From NCBI GenBank assembly GCA_002104935.1, contig MCGT01000032.1, positions 186,001 to 250,000 on the forward strand: a DNA stretch of 64,000 nucleotides, read 5' to 3'. Source of the DNA: Hesseltinella vesiculosa. Its lineage: Eukaryota > Mucoromycota > Mucoromycetes > Mucorales > Cunninghamellaceae. Position numbers and translations under genes: made by a program. Shown here piece after piece: positions 24,967 to 35,700 of the stretch (within the stretch, counting starts at the first letter, position 1; every line of letters begins with the position of its first letter). Below the pieces are notes generated by a model, which saw only the letters and a list, made by a program, of their open reading frames with translations, was not told the origin of the DNA and made no database searches.

Positions 24967-26179
24967 ATGGATGACTTCATGGAAAAAGAATTGCCACCAC
25001 CCCCATATTCCCAAGTTATGCATGAGACAGCTATGGAAGCTGGACACCTGCCATCAGATGAACCGAGCGTCTACTCCAGGAATGCTGGTCCTGTGCCAAG
25101 TTATATCAATCAGCCCACGGCTCCGCCGTTTCGGGAACCAGCAACCCAGCCCTCCGTGTTAGATTCTTTCTCTCATGGCGAATATTCCCAGCCGGCTATT
25201 GACAATTACACAAACCATGACACCGCTTCAACTTACAACACGTGCCGCACATCTTGGTCACAATCATCCAAGAAGATTAGCAGCCAATCGTCTACCTGTT
25301 CTTCGTCTCAGACAAAGGAGAAAAAGAAAGACAGGCGAAGGCTGTCTTCGTGCTCTTCCTCAGACAGCAATCAAAGCGACAACGGTATCGGTTATGAAGA
25401 TCCTCGAAGCCCCTGGAGCAAGACATTTACTCAAAAAGAATCGAACAAATCCATTCATCTGTCGGCTCCACATGTTCAAGGCAAGCGTATGCTGCTGACG
25501 ACCAGCAATGGGAATATCGACGTCAACTCCAAGGTGGAGTTCCGCAAGTGTATTGACTGGGTCACTAGCAATGGCAATGTGCAATGGAGGGGTCCACATC
25601 TCTCAACGAAGCGGTTGCATATCACCACATTCAATGGTAAACCTGTGCTGCATGGACAGTTGGATGTGTCCAAGGAAATCAAAATCAAGGCTAGCAATGC
25701 TGCTATTTTGGGTGATCACCTTTACATGGCTGACAACAAGCGGACTCACGTTGAAATGGTGACTAGCAATGCTACGGTGCACTTGCCTCATTTACGCATT
25801 AATCGGTCCCTGTTGGTTAAAACCAGCAATGCTCCCGTTGAGATGTGTATTTCCTCTTCTGAGGCGCACAGGATCAGCATCAAAGTCTCTACAAGCAATT
25901 CTCACATCGTTCTGCATATGGTAGTGCTTATGCGTGGTGTCACCGATAAATGAAAAGCTCACTTTTTTTTAAACAATCTCATAGCCCGCAGCCTATGCAG
26001 GCACCTTCAGCCTGATTTCCAGTGGTAAACATTCTGTCAATGTTCATGATCCTGAAGGAAGAGTTGAACTGAAAAAAGAAGGCTCCCACAAAAGTGGACG
26101 TCGTGGCCGAGGGAACAGTGAGCTGATGGCCAAAACGAGCGAAGGCAGCATCGATTTGTATTTTGACATCAAAGGATGA
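24967..26179 (+). CDS. PPxY-motif protein with repeated TSNGN-type strands, paralog 1
   Basis: Unknown function, 382 aa predicted; exons 24967-25920 and 25985-26179. The N-terminus KELPPPPYSQVM contains a PPxY motif, the ligand of WW domains such as those of Rsp5/Nedd4 ubiquitin ligases. A Ser/Thr-rich, presumably disordered stretch with a basic KEKKKDRRR patch follows. From about residue 160 onward a short motif recurs about every 20 residues (TTSNGNID, VTSNGNVQ, TTFNGKPV, KASNAAIL, VTSNATVH, KTSNAPVE, STSNSHIV), the pattern of a stacked beta-strand (DUF4097-like) solenoid. Exon 2 continues the fold (PAAYAGTFSLISSG) and ends LMAKTSEGSIDLYFDIKG. It lies tail-to-tail with a paralog of the same layout (26421-27442). 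No signal peptide or TM segment, so probably cytoplasmic. Confidence 0.75.
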
Positions 26180-26420
26180 TCCTGATCAGGAATATGGAAA
26201 TAAACGTCCTTTTATCCTTCATGCTATGAAGCTTGTCAATTTGCATAGAGGAGCAGGCTGACCTATCTGAAGCGGCGCTGCATTTCCCCACCTCTTCCAA
26301 TGTTCTCCTCTTTTCCCCCTCTCACATGGGTATTTTTCCTCCCTCCTTGTTGACCTGATCGGCCAAATTAACGATAGCGTCCAGGTGTTTATTATTATTA
26401 TTTGCCTAGAATTACTAACT

Positions 26421-27442
26421 TTACATTGTAAAATTAACATAGATATCACCGTCTTTGTTGACCACTCGTAGCTGTCCTTTACCACCTTGGAATCTTGTGC
26501 CTTGTCTAGCGTCGAGTACGGTGTTGTCGTATTGGATAGCGCCTTGAGGATCTTCAATAATCACTTGATTGCGACTTGACGTTATAAGTTTAAAGTTACC
26601 CGCAAAAGCAGCAGGCTTAACAGAGAAAAAAAAAAAAAGAGTTAGGTTGGGCTGATTTGCGTTGCTTCATTCGTGCTTACCATATTCAAGACGATTTTGC
26701 TATGAGATGTTTGGACACGAACGTCCATGAGATGGGGCCGATTGGAATGGACCCCCAGTTCAACACTTGCAGAGCTTGTCTTGACGACCAGTTCATCATC
26801 GATATTGAACATATGAGGCACATGGATTTTGCCATTGCTGGAGGTAATCTCGACGCGACCGTCGGGGCCGCCGACAACATAGCACTTTTCGCCAAGGATC
26901 TTGGAGTTGCTTGTACAGATGCGGATGTCCCGAGCGGCGATCTTGCCCTGAAGTTCAATGTTTGAATTTGATGTCTGGATGTTGACACGACGGGCCTTGA
27001 TATAGTCACCCGTCCAGGCGATCTTGCCATTAGTAGTTTCTAAATCCACGCTTTTCCAGGCTTCCATGTTGCCTTGGAGTTGCAGTTTGGAGTTGGTAGT
27101 GCGAAGGTGCACACGTCGGGCTCGCAGTAGCGGGCCCTGCCAACGGATTTCTTCGTTGGTTTCGCGCCGTTCAATGATAGCATTCTTTAAGTCGCTGGTG
27201 TCATGCATGTCATCTTGGTGCCAGTCATATGCTGTAGGCGTGCGTGGATCAGATTGCTGCTGTTGGGAAAGTGATGGAGGTGCGCTTGGGGCTGGTGGAG
27301 AGTTTGATGCTGTGGGAAGGGAGGCGGCGTTGTCTTGGTGTTTGGTACCCGTTGAAGGGTTGGCGGGAAGTACACCAGCAGGTGCAATGTGGGCATCGTC
27401 CATCACTTCTGAATAAGAGGGTGGTAGTTCTTTTTTGTCCAT
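26421..27442 (-). CDS. PPxY-motif protein with repeated TSNGN-type strands, paralog 2
   Basis: 318 aa; minus-strand exons 26681-27442 and 26421-26615. N-terminus KELPPSYSEVM keeps the PPxY motif in the same position as paralog 1 (LPPxYSxVM in both). After a Pro/Gln/Ser-rich linker, repeated motifs RTTNSKLQ, ETTNGKIA, QTSNSNIE, CTSNSKIL, TSSNGKIH and KTSSASVE align one-to-one with paralog 1. The intron sits at the same place and phase (after the NM/HM of IVLNM/IVLHM), and exon 2 begins PAAFAGNFKLITSS. The shared intron proves duplication of a complete gene followed by inversion. The two end 241 bp apart. The sequence between repeats has diverged strongly, so the duplication is old. Function unknown. 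Confidence 0.75.
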
Positions 27443-27876
27443 GTTAGTGGGATGGTGAGAAAATGTATTTCGTTAAAAAAAGAGCGAAAGAAATGAGACT
27501 CCCCCTTTTTATATTTTTGCAGTCAGCCAAGAATCTTGGTCGCCGCCAAGTTTCTTGAGTCGAGATCTCTGCCTGTGCCAAACAGTAACATTATCCCTAT
27601 CGGCGTATCCAAGTATTTTTTTTTTTAAATTTCTCTCGTTCTGTATCGTTGTGGGGCTACAGTACATCATTGTTTTTCTTTTCTTCCTTGGCCAGTCTTC
27701 TAGCACCCGGCTGGTTTGGCAGCTAAAAAGGGTGGCAGCGGCCTTTTTTTTTTTCTTCACAATTTTTTTTTTCTCACCCACTTGCACTCAGCGCATTTTT
27801 CTTTTGTGAAATACCAACATTCATGGACACATTGGGTTTGATCATTCCGTAAAATTAATTATTCAACAAGAAAAAA
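27443..27876. promoter_or_regulatory. shared 5' region of divergent genes
   Basis: About 430 bp between the starts of the minus-strand PPxY gene and the plus-strand CorA gene, so it must contain both promoters. T runs near 27618 and 27745; no specific binding site recognised. Confidence 0.4.
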
Positions 27877-29512
27877 ATGCCTCTTAAGCAACGCAAGAAA
27901 TCGATTGCCTATTCAGCAGCGTCTCGGGTGTCATTTATCGATGCTGCCTCTCAGCATTCATCTCAACAATACCCGAATCAAGTGTCTGATCATGATATCA
28001 GTGATTGTGTAGAAGATGATGTCTTGTTTCCTCAGTACCTTGACGTTGAGGAGAAGCTTGATCGACCCAGCATATCCGATTTTGATCGCGGTGTTCGAGA
28101 ATCAGAACGGCGTGCATCCTATGGCTCAGCTCTGTCTCGCACTATAAGTAAGCAAAGCCGTCTTTATGGAGAAAGTGTAAAGTAGAGATCATGGCAGGTA
28201 AAAAAAAAAAAGCAGCGACCATTTACCTTTTTATTTTTTTAAAAACATAAAAAATTAGGTGAGTGAGACAACATCGACAGAACTTCGTTACTGTGTCTAC
28301 TCGGGACAAAAGGATCGTGGAACAACCTTCATTCCTCAGCTGGTGTCCAAAGAAGGTCGTGAAGCGCTGGATACGATGCTCCAAACAGCAGGGTGGTGGT
28401 TGGACTGCCTGAACCCAACGGATGAAGAAATGACGGTGATCAGCAAATTGTTCCGGATCCATGCACTGACGGTGGAAGACATTCAAGCCAATGAAGCCAC
28501 CGAGAAAATCGACTTATACCCTAATTACACCTTTGTGTGCTTCCGCAGCTTTGACACGGACCAACAAACTAACCAGCTGTACCCATATAATTTTTACAAC
28601 CTCATTTTCAAGGACGGTCTGCTGACGGTGCACTACAAGCACTCGCCTCACCCCGCTCGTGTGCGGCATCGCATTGATCAGATCAAGCAGCATCTGACGA
28701 TTGTGCCCGACTGGATTAACTATGCCCTGATTGATGACATCACAGATGCGTTTGCCCCTGTCATTCGCCAGGTGGAGATGGAGAGCCTCTCGATCGATGA
28801 GTTGTCCTTGGTTTTGCACAAGTCCGAACGCACGGATATGCTTAAACGCATTGGCCGATGTCGCAAACATGCCACCCAACTTACTCGTTTGCTTACGCCC
28901 AAACTGGATGTGCTGCGCAGCCTGATGAAGCGCTATGAAGAGAAGTGGCAACGCACAGGTGGTTATCTAGCCATGGTTGACGAGTCTTTGACCACCTCCC
29001 CTGAAGAAATGAAGGAGCAAAAGGCCTTGAACGAAGTGCTGCTCTACCTTGGTGATATCCAAGGTATGTCCCCCCCCCCAAAAAAAAAAAAAAAAAAAAA
29101 AAAACGACCGAAACATTTAGTCTTTAAAAAACATGTAGATCATTTGGTGACCATGGCCCTGAACACATCCCATTGCAACCGGATCTTATCGAGAGCCCAT
29201 ACAAACTATCTAGCACAAGTCAACGTGGATCTTTCCATGACATACCGGGAAACCAACCAAGTGATGAACCGACTAACATTTATGGGCACTGTTTTTATCC
29301 CGACGCTGTTTATTGCTGGTCTCTTTGGCATGAATGTTGCGGTAAAAAAAAAGAGATAAATCAAAGCTGGATAGTGACAAGCTTCGCACCTTTTTGATTA
29401 GGTTCCTGGTAAAAAGTACCTTGATCTTGCCTTTTTCTTCTGGATTGTTCTTCTCATGGTGTCATATTCAGTGTTGATTTCATTTTTTGGTAGAAAATGG
29501 AAAGTCTTGTAG
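27877..29512 (+). CDS. CorA-family magnesium transporter (Alr1/Mnr2-like)
   Basis: Divalent-cation channel of the CorA superfamily. Exons 27877-28176, 28259-29063, 29139-29341 and 29402-29512 give about 472 aa. The N-terminus is hydrophilic and Ser-rich. The cytosolic CorA domain follows (TVEDIQANEATEKIDLYPNY, a conserved CorA block; YYNFYNLIFKDG-like strand; long helices with KRIGRCRKHATQLTRLL). The first membrane helix contains TFIPTLFIAGLFGMNVAVP with the diagnostic GMN motif at the pore mouth, and a second helix FFFWIVLLMVSYSVLISFF precedes a short basic tail. The intron before the last exon separates GMNVA from VPG. It is shorter at the N-terminus than yeast Alr1/Mnr2, so vacuolar or plasma-membrane location cannot be decided. 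It ends 44 bp before the stop of the convergent RAD51D-like gene. Confidence 0.92.
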
Positions 29513-29556
29513 ACTGCAATAAACGAAGCTAGTGTTTTTTATTTGCGTTTAATATA

Positions 29557-31462
29557 TTAAAACGAGGATGAGGATGCTTCAATCAATTGAGAGAGCCATT
29601 GCTCATCTTGCTCGTCGTCAGAACCCCAAACCTCTTCCAGCTGGAAATGCGGCCGTTTGCAGGGAACGTCATTGTCATTGTCATCGGTGTCATGGTCACT
29701 CTGGGCGCGTTTCTGGATCATGCTAACAATCTGATCGTTGGCTTGCTGGAGTTCTTGTAGGAGTGGTTTCGCATCCTCGTCAAGGGGCTGTGAATCTGGT
29801 ACAAGGGTATATTGGATTGGTTGTTTGCTGTCCTGTGCGATTTGGGTGTCGGATGGTATTTCGGAGAGCATTGCAATGAGGTTTGGTTGGTTCCAGAGGT
29901 CATCCTCATCGTCCTCAAACTCTGGATCGTCTAGATTCTGATTTGATGCTGCTTGTGTCCTGTCGTCTGTACTGCTATCCATCGTTGGTATATGCTGATG
30001 CCTTTTGACAGCCTGGGCGAGCAGTCGCATTGTTTCATCGTCGGCTTTCCCGATACCTGTGGCCTGGTTTTGAAACAATGAAAGAAAAGGTCAGTCGAGT
30101 GGGATGCCATATAACTTAATAAGAAGTGGATGCCCTACAGTGATGCTGAAAGGAGCAATGTCCAAAGCCATACTGTCGTTCTCTGAGAAGTGATAGGCAA
30201 ATCGTTGATGCCGACGTCGGCATAATACAATGCGATGATGGCACCATTGCGTCCAAGTAGGTCCAAGTGCAGGCCGCCAAGTGTCTGACATACGTGGTTT
30301 GGTGAGATGATTGGTTACGACACACTGTATTCCCCCATAAAGTAAACCGCCGACATGGGCTTCGATTAGACAAAACACTACGGAAAGGTTATTTACCTTG
30401 AGATTAAACTGGCTGGATAGCTTCAAAAGTGTCTGGCCAGTGAAGTTCATCAAAGAATAGCGTAATTTGTTTTGGTGGATATGAATCCCAAATGGGTGGG
30501 CCACAGAATCTAGAATCAAGAGTTTTACCTTTTTGAAAAAAGAACGCGCGTGAATATTTTCTCCGTCGCGTAACGTGCGAGGAGGTTACTTTTGTCAAGT
30601 CACGGATGATTGACGGGAGTTGGCGCAGCAATATCACCAATTCAATATGGTCCAGAACACGAAAGACATGGATGTGTTTCAAGAATTGGGTTGTATCGTA
30701 TTGATCTGCACAAAAAAAAATACAATCAACGGATGAGTAAGAGTTGGGTAGATTGGCTGGCTACCTTGGTATCGTTTGAGCATCTGATCCAGCCGTTGCC
30801 TTGTAAGCGAACCCTCGGAATCTATTTCAAAAAAATAAAAGCAATGTTGGTATGGAAAGAAAAATCCAACATTCCCTTGTTCACTTTACCAATAAATATA
30901 CAGTGGCCGTCTTGGCCGCCTTGAGAGCTAGCAAGCTGAACGTTGATGGCAAGCTGCAGACTAAGCACGCAGAAAAAGGTCAGTCATGAGGAGTGATGAG
31001 TTAGGCAGGCGTTACCATAGTTGTGTTTTTCCGGTGCCTGGACGGCCACTAATTTCTGTGATGCCATGTTTGTCAAAATCAGTGGCCCATAGTTGATCCA
31101 GTTGTTCACAGGAGGTGGTAATCGTTCGATGAATGACCTGCTCGGCTAGATCAGTTGCCGACACTTGGGCGGTGTCCGCTTAAAGCAAAATTTAGCAAAA
31201 GCAATGAGGTGATTTGGAATCACGACGATGAGATCTTACCATTGTACACCAATGACGAAAGAAATTTGATGTCGTTTTTGTCAAGATCAAGATCTACGGT
31301 AAAACAAGTGAAAGCGGCTTTAGTATTCGTTGCGCTTTTCTTTTGGTTACCTTTGGCAATTAGCAAAATGCCTCTCTCTTGCAAGTGTTCCAAAGTATGG
31401 CAATTAGCATGCTGTAGTTTTGCTAAGAGTTCAGGCGAGTCAACAAGGGCATCTAAATTCAT
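29557..31462 (-). CDS. RAD51 paralog, RAD51D-like, with long acidic C-terminus
   Basis: RecA-fold ATPase predicted to assist Rad51 in homologous recombination. Nine minus-strand exons: 31351-31462, 31240-31293, 31016-31178, 30890-30960, 30765-30821, 30590-30705, 30397-30528, 30139-30324 and 29557-30063, joined in phase to 465 aa. Walker A is GITEISGRPGTGKTQLC; Walker B is VKLLILDSVAHPF. The segment CVVTNHLTKPRMSDTWRPALGPTW matches the RAD51D pattern (VVTNHIT...PALG.SW) better than RAD51C or XRCC3. The last exon adds about 168 residues rich in Asp, Glu, Gln and Ser with no recognised fold, absent from human RAD51D. The start MNLDALVDSPELL is the only ATG in frame near the 5' end. Divergently arranged with LAMTOR2 only 120 bp away. 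Confidence 0.82.
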
Positions 31463-31582
31463 TAAACTCAAGCAGGCAGAGCGAGGAGAGAAAGAGAAGA
31501 ACGTGTGCGTGTGAATAGAAAAAAAAAAAAGAAGGGAGGGCCAATTTTTTTACAACATTTTTCCTTTGTCCTCTTACGACTC
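31463..31582. promoter_or_regulatory. 120-bp bidirectional promoter region (RAD51D-like / LAMTOR2)
   Basis: The two predicted start codons are 120 bp apart in opposite directions, so both 5' leaders and core promoters must fit here or overlap. A T/A-rich stretch near 31511-31560 is the only visible feature. Confidence 0.45.
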
Positions 31583-32272
31583 ATGCTTAAACCTAAAGTC
31601 ATCTCTCAAGTGCTAAGGCAGGCGACACGTAATGGCATTTATGCTGCGTTGTAATTCTAACACTTTGCTTGGATGGTACCAGTTCGACAAAACTGATATC
31701 CTTATTTTCCCTCTTCCGATGCTGTAGAATGCTGACACAAGAAGGATCACTCCTGGCATATGCTGCTGATAATGACAAGAGTGTCAAGATATATGCTGCT
31801 ATATCCGCCAATATCTGGAGCAATTACAAAAAGCAAATGGTGTTCAGTTCGCTTTTGAACACAGGGGCAGAATGCCCAAAGTTTTTACTGGTGCAGTGCC
31901 AGGTAATACGAGACTTCTTGTTCTCGCGTACTTGTCCTCACTCTCTCATTTTTATTTCTAATATGTAGGAAGGATCTGTCTATGTAAAGGAAATAGGGGG
32001 CATGTTGCTCTGCCTTGTCGCTGAAGAATCTGTCGATTTAGGCATCTTGAAAGCAAAGGTAAAATTTGGCAAGGTTCAACGTGGCCGTTGACTCGACTTT
32101 TTTTTTCTTCTTCCAGGCAGACGCACTCAGTGCTCACTTGGAAGAGCCATTGTTGCGAGTGGTTCCACAGTATGTTTGACTCTTTTTATCGCTGAAAAAA
32201 GAATAAAAGTTGACAGTTAAAATTACTAACTCACGTCGATGCTATATTAGACAAAAGAGTGAATTGAATTGA
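31583..32272 (+). CDS. Ragulator subunit LAMTOR2 (roadblock-domain protein)
   Basis: Small roadblock/LC7 protein of the Ragulator complex that anchors Rag/Gtr GTPases and TORC1 on the lysosome/vacuole. Five exons: 31583-31650, 31728-31902, 31969-32058, 32117-32169 and 32251-32272, 135 aa (human 125). The sequence runs MLKPKVISQVLRQ, GIYAALMLTQEGSLLAYA, ISANIWSNYKK, LLVQCQEGSVYVKEIGG, MLLCLVAEESVDLGILKAKA and LEEPLLRVVPQQKSELN, matching human LAMTOR2 block by block. The last intron carries a perfect TACTAAC branch point near 32224; without splicing it the protein would end four residues later at 32177-32179. The assignment is firm despite the tiny exons. Confidence 0.9.
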
Positions 32273-32793
32273 ACGAACCAGTGTACCATGGCCGCATGTG
32301 GCATTCTCCAACCGTGAGGAAACACTCTTTCGCTTTTGAGGTGTTCTCTTCAGCACCGATATGCTTACTTTTCACTGTCATCAAATCTAGTCGCAACCTT
32401 CGATTGCAGTGGGAAAATCAACAGCATCATCATAGGCCACCACAGCCATTCGGCCGCGTTTCAACGGTGATGGCTATGTTCACGATTGCTTTGTATCTCC
32501 CACGCTTCAGGCCCTACAAAAAAAAAAAAATGAAGCATCGCATCTGCTGCCACCCAGTATTTTCTTCATACCCGGGTTTCTTACCCATATACGATCAATA
32601 ATATTCTACACCACCCGGTTGCTGTTAGTTTGTTTAACCCATGTCTTGCAGCATTTTTTTTCTGATTGAGTGCACGAATGAGGGACAGGGGCGGACATTC
32701 AAAATGAAGCAGGTCTCGGATCCGTCTTCTCCGGATTGGACCTTTTTTTTTTTTTTTTTTCTTCCTTCCTTCATCCCTGAACTACATGACAAG
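32273..32793. other. 5' flank of the myosin gene
   Basis: About 520 bp; an in-frame open stretch precedes the chosen myosin start but is T-rich and unlike myosin. No other feature seen. Confidence 0.4.
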
Positions 32794-35700
32794 ATGACAA
32801 GCCTCGTAGAAGTCTATACCAAGGGAACAAAAGCCTGGTTTACAGATGAGGTCGAAGCCTGGGTCTCTGCCACGTGTATATCCAATAACTCTTCTGACAA
32901 AGTCAAACTGATTTTTCAAAGCGACGCCGATGATCAAAAGGCAAGGCAAAAAAGTAGGGACCTCCTAATTATTGACCCAATCTCCTGCCCTATATCATAT
33001 AGACGTATGAATTTGAAGCATCTTTAGAAGATATCAAGAAAAACAATGGTGCCACTTTACCACCGTTACGCAATCCTCCCAAGCTTGAATATAATGATGA
33101 CTTGACCAATCTAAGCTATCTAAATGAACCTGGTGGTAAGGGATATTGGAGAAAGGCAGGCTGTGTTGTTAGGAATGGGTCCTGACATTTCTTTCTCTCG
33201 TCTTATAGTGCTAAACACAATTCGCACTCGATATATGCAACGCCTGATTTATACTTATTCGGGGATTGTGCTGATTGCTGTCAACCCCTTTGATCGCGTG
33301 GCCTTGTACGATCCCGACACAGTGCAGCAGTATTCTGGAAAACGAAGAGGGGAACTAGAGCCTCACTTGTTTGCCATTGCGGAAGACGCATATCGCTGCA
33401 TGATCCGTGAACAGACCAACCAAACCATTGTCGTCTCGGGTGAAAGGTATCCTCCAAAAAAGGATTGACGTGATGCTTATCTTTTTTTTTTATATGTGAA
33501 ACAGTGGTGCTGGTAAAACTGTTAGTGCCAAGTATATTATGCGCTATTTTGCAACCGCTGATGATCAAGAATCCGTGGGCAAACGAAAAAAGACAGATGG
33601 ATCCATGACTGAAGGTAGCCCTTCCCAAAGAGATGGCAAAGACTGATTTTTCTCTTTTATTAAAATAGTGGAAGAACAGATTCTTGCAACCAACCCAATC
33701 ATGGAAGCCTTTGGTAACGCCAAAACGACGCGCAACGACAACTCCTCTCGATTTGGTAAATACATTGAAATCCAGTTTGATGATGCTGCCAACATCATTG
33801 GGGCCAAGATCCGTACCTATCTTTTAGAACGTTCGCGTTTGATTTTCCAACCCGACTCAGAACGCAATTACCACATTTTCTATCAGGTAAAGAAACATCT
33901 GGCAAAGGAGAGCATCACTCACTTTTCCTCTTTCTTTTTTTGACGGTAGCTCTGTGCTGGTATTCCCAACTCGGAAAAGAAGCGCTTTGACCTGGGGCCT
34001 TACAGCAACTTCCACTACTTGAACCAAAGCGGGACTGGCACCATCCCTGGTGTGAACGATGCCGATGAATTTGAAGTTACCCAGCGGGCCTTGTCGACTG
34101 TTGGCCTCTCGGTGGAACTACAATGGAAGATCTTCCAAATACTTGCCGCTTTGCTGCATCTTGGTAACATCCAAATCACTGGTCGCGGTGATGCCATGTT
34201 GAATGAAGATGACCCTGCCCTCGTTACCGCCACACGCCTTCTGGGCTTGAAGACTTCTGAGTTTAGAAAGTGGATTGTACGCAAGCAGATCATCACCCGC
34301 TCAGAAAAGATCGTCACCAACCTCAACCCCACTCAAGCCAACGTGGTCAAGGACTCTGTCGCCAAGTACATTTATGCTAACCTATTTGACTGGTTGGTCA
34401 GCGTCATCAACGATTCCCTCTCCTGCAGCGACCCGTCGTTGGTGGCCACTTTTATCGGTGTCTTGGATATTTATGGGTTTGAACACTTTAAAAAGAATTC
34501 GTTTGAACAATTCTGCATCAACTATGCCAATGAAAAATTGCAACAGCAGGTAACACGCAAGCAAGAAAAGAAGATATGCAGCCTCCATTGAGTATTTTCC
34601 TCTCTAGTTCAATCAACATGTCTTCAAGCTGGAGCAAGAAGAATACATCCGCGAAGAGATCAACTGGACATTTATTGAATTCAGTGACAATCAAAAGTGC
34701 ATAGAGTTGATTGAAGCCAAACTCGGTATCCTGGCTCTTTTGGACGAAGTAAAATGACCTAGCAACTCTGCCAAAGACCACTCATCCTTTTCTTTCTAGG
34801 AATCACGCCTTCCTGCCGGGTCGGATCAAGGGTTCACGCAAAAACTCTACACCAACTTTGATAAACCCGATTTCAAGCAGTACTTTAAGAAGCCTCGATT
34901 CTCCAACAATGCATTCACCATTGCTCATTATGCCCATGACGTCCAGTATGAATCTGAAAACTTTTTGGACAAGAACAAAGACTCGGTGCCTGACGAACAC
35001 ATGTCCCTGCTGCAAGGCTCTGAATTTGAATTTTTGAAAGAAGTGCTCGAAAAGGCCGCCAATGCCAACCCTGTGCCTACGGTATATTCTACCTTTTTTT
35101 TCTTTCCACAATAGGAAAACCTCATTTTTTTTTTTTTACTTAGCCTCAAGCCAATAAGCGCATGTCTATGATGGCACGCAAGCCGACTCTGGGTTACATC
35201 TTCAAGCAGTCGCTTATCAATTTGATGGACACCATCGGTAACACCAACGTGCATTATATTCGTTGTATCAAGCCCAATGAAAGCAAGGTCGCATGGGAAT
35301 TGGAGCCCAACATGGTCTTGAGTCAGCTACGCGCGTGTGGTGTCCTCGAAACCATCAGGATCAGTTGCGCTGGGTACCCTTCACGATGGACTTTTGAAGA
35401 ATTTGCCGACCGTTACTATGCCTTGGTGCCTTCCAAATTTTGGGACCCATCTGGTCAGCCAGTCGTGCGCGAGCTTTGTTCTGCCATCTTGGAAAAAACC
35501 ATCAAAAACGAAGACAAATACCAGGTGGGTACAACAAAGATCTTCTTCCGTGCTGGTCAGGTAAAATACATACAAGAAAGCACTTAAAGAAGAGAAGAGC
35601 AAACTCACCTTTTATTTCAGCTGGCCTATCTTGAAAAACTGCGCACTGATCGCTTCGATGCCTGTGCTACCTTGTTACAAAAACACATGCGCCGTTTCAT

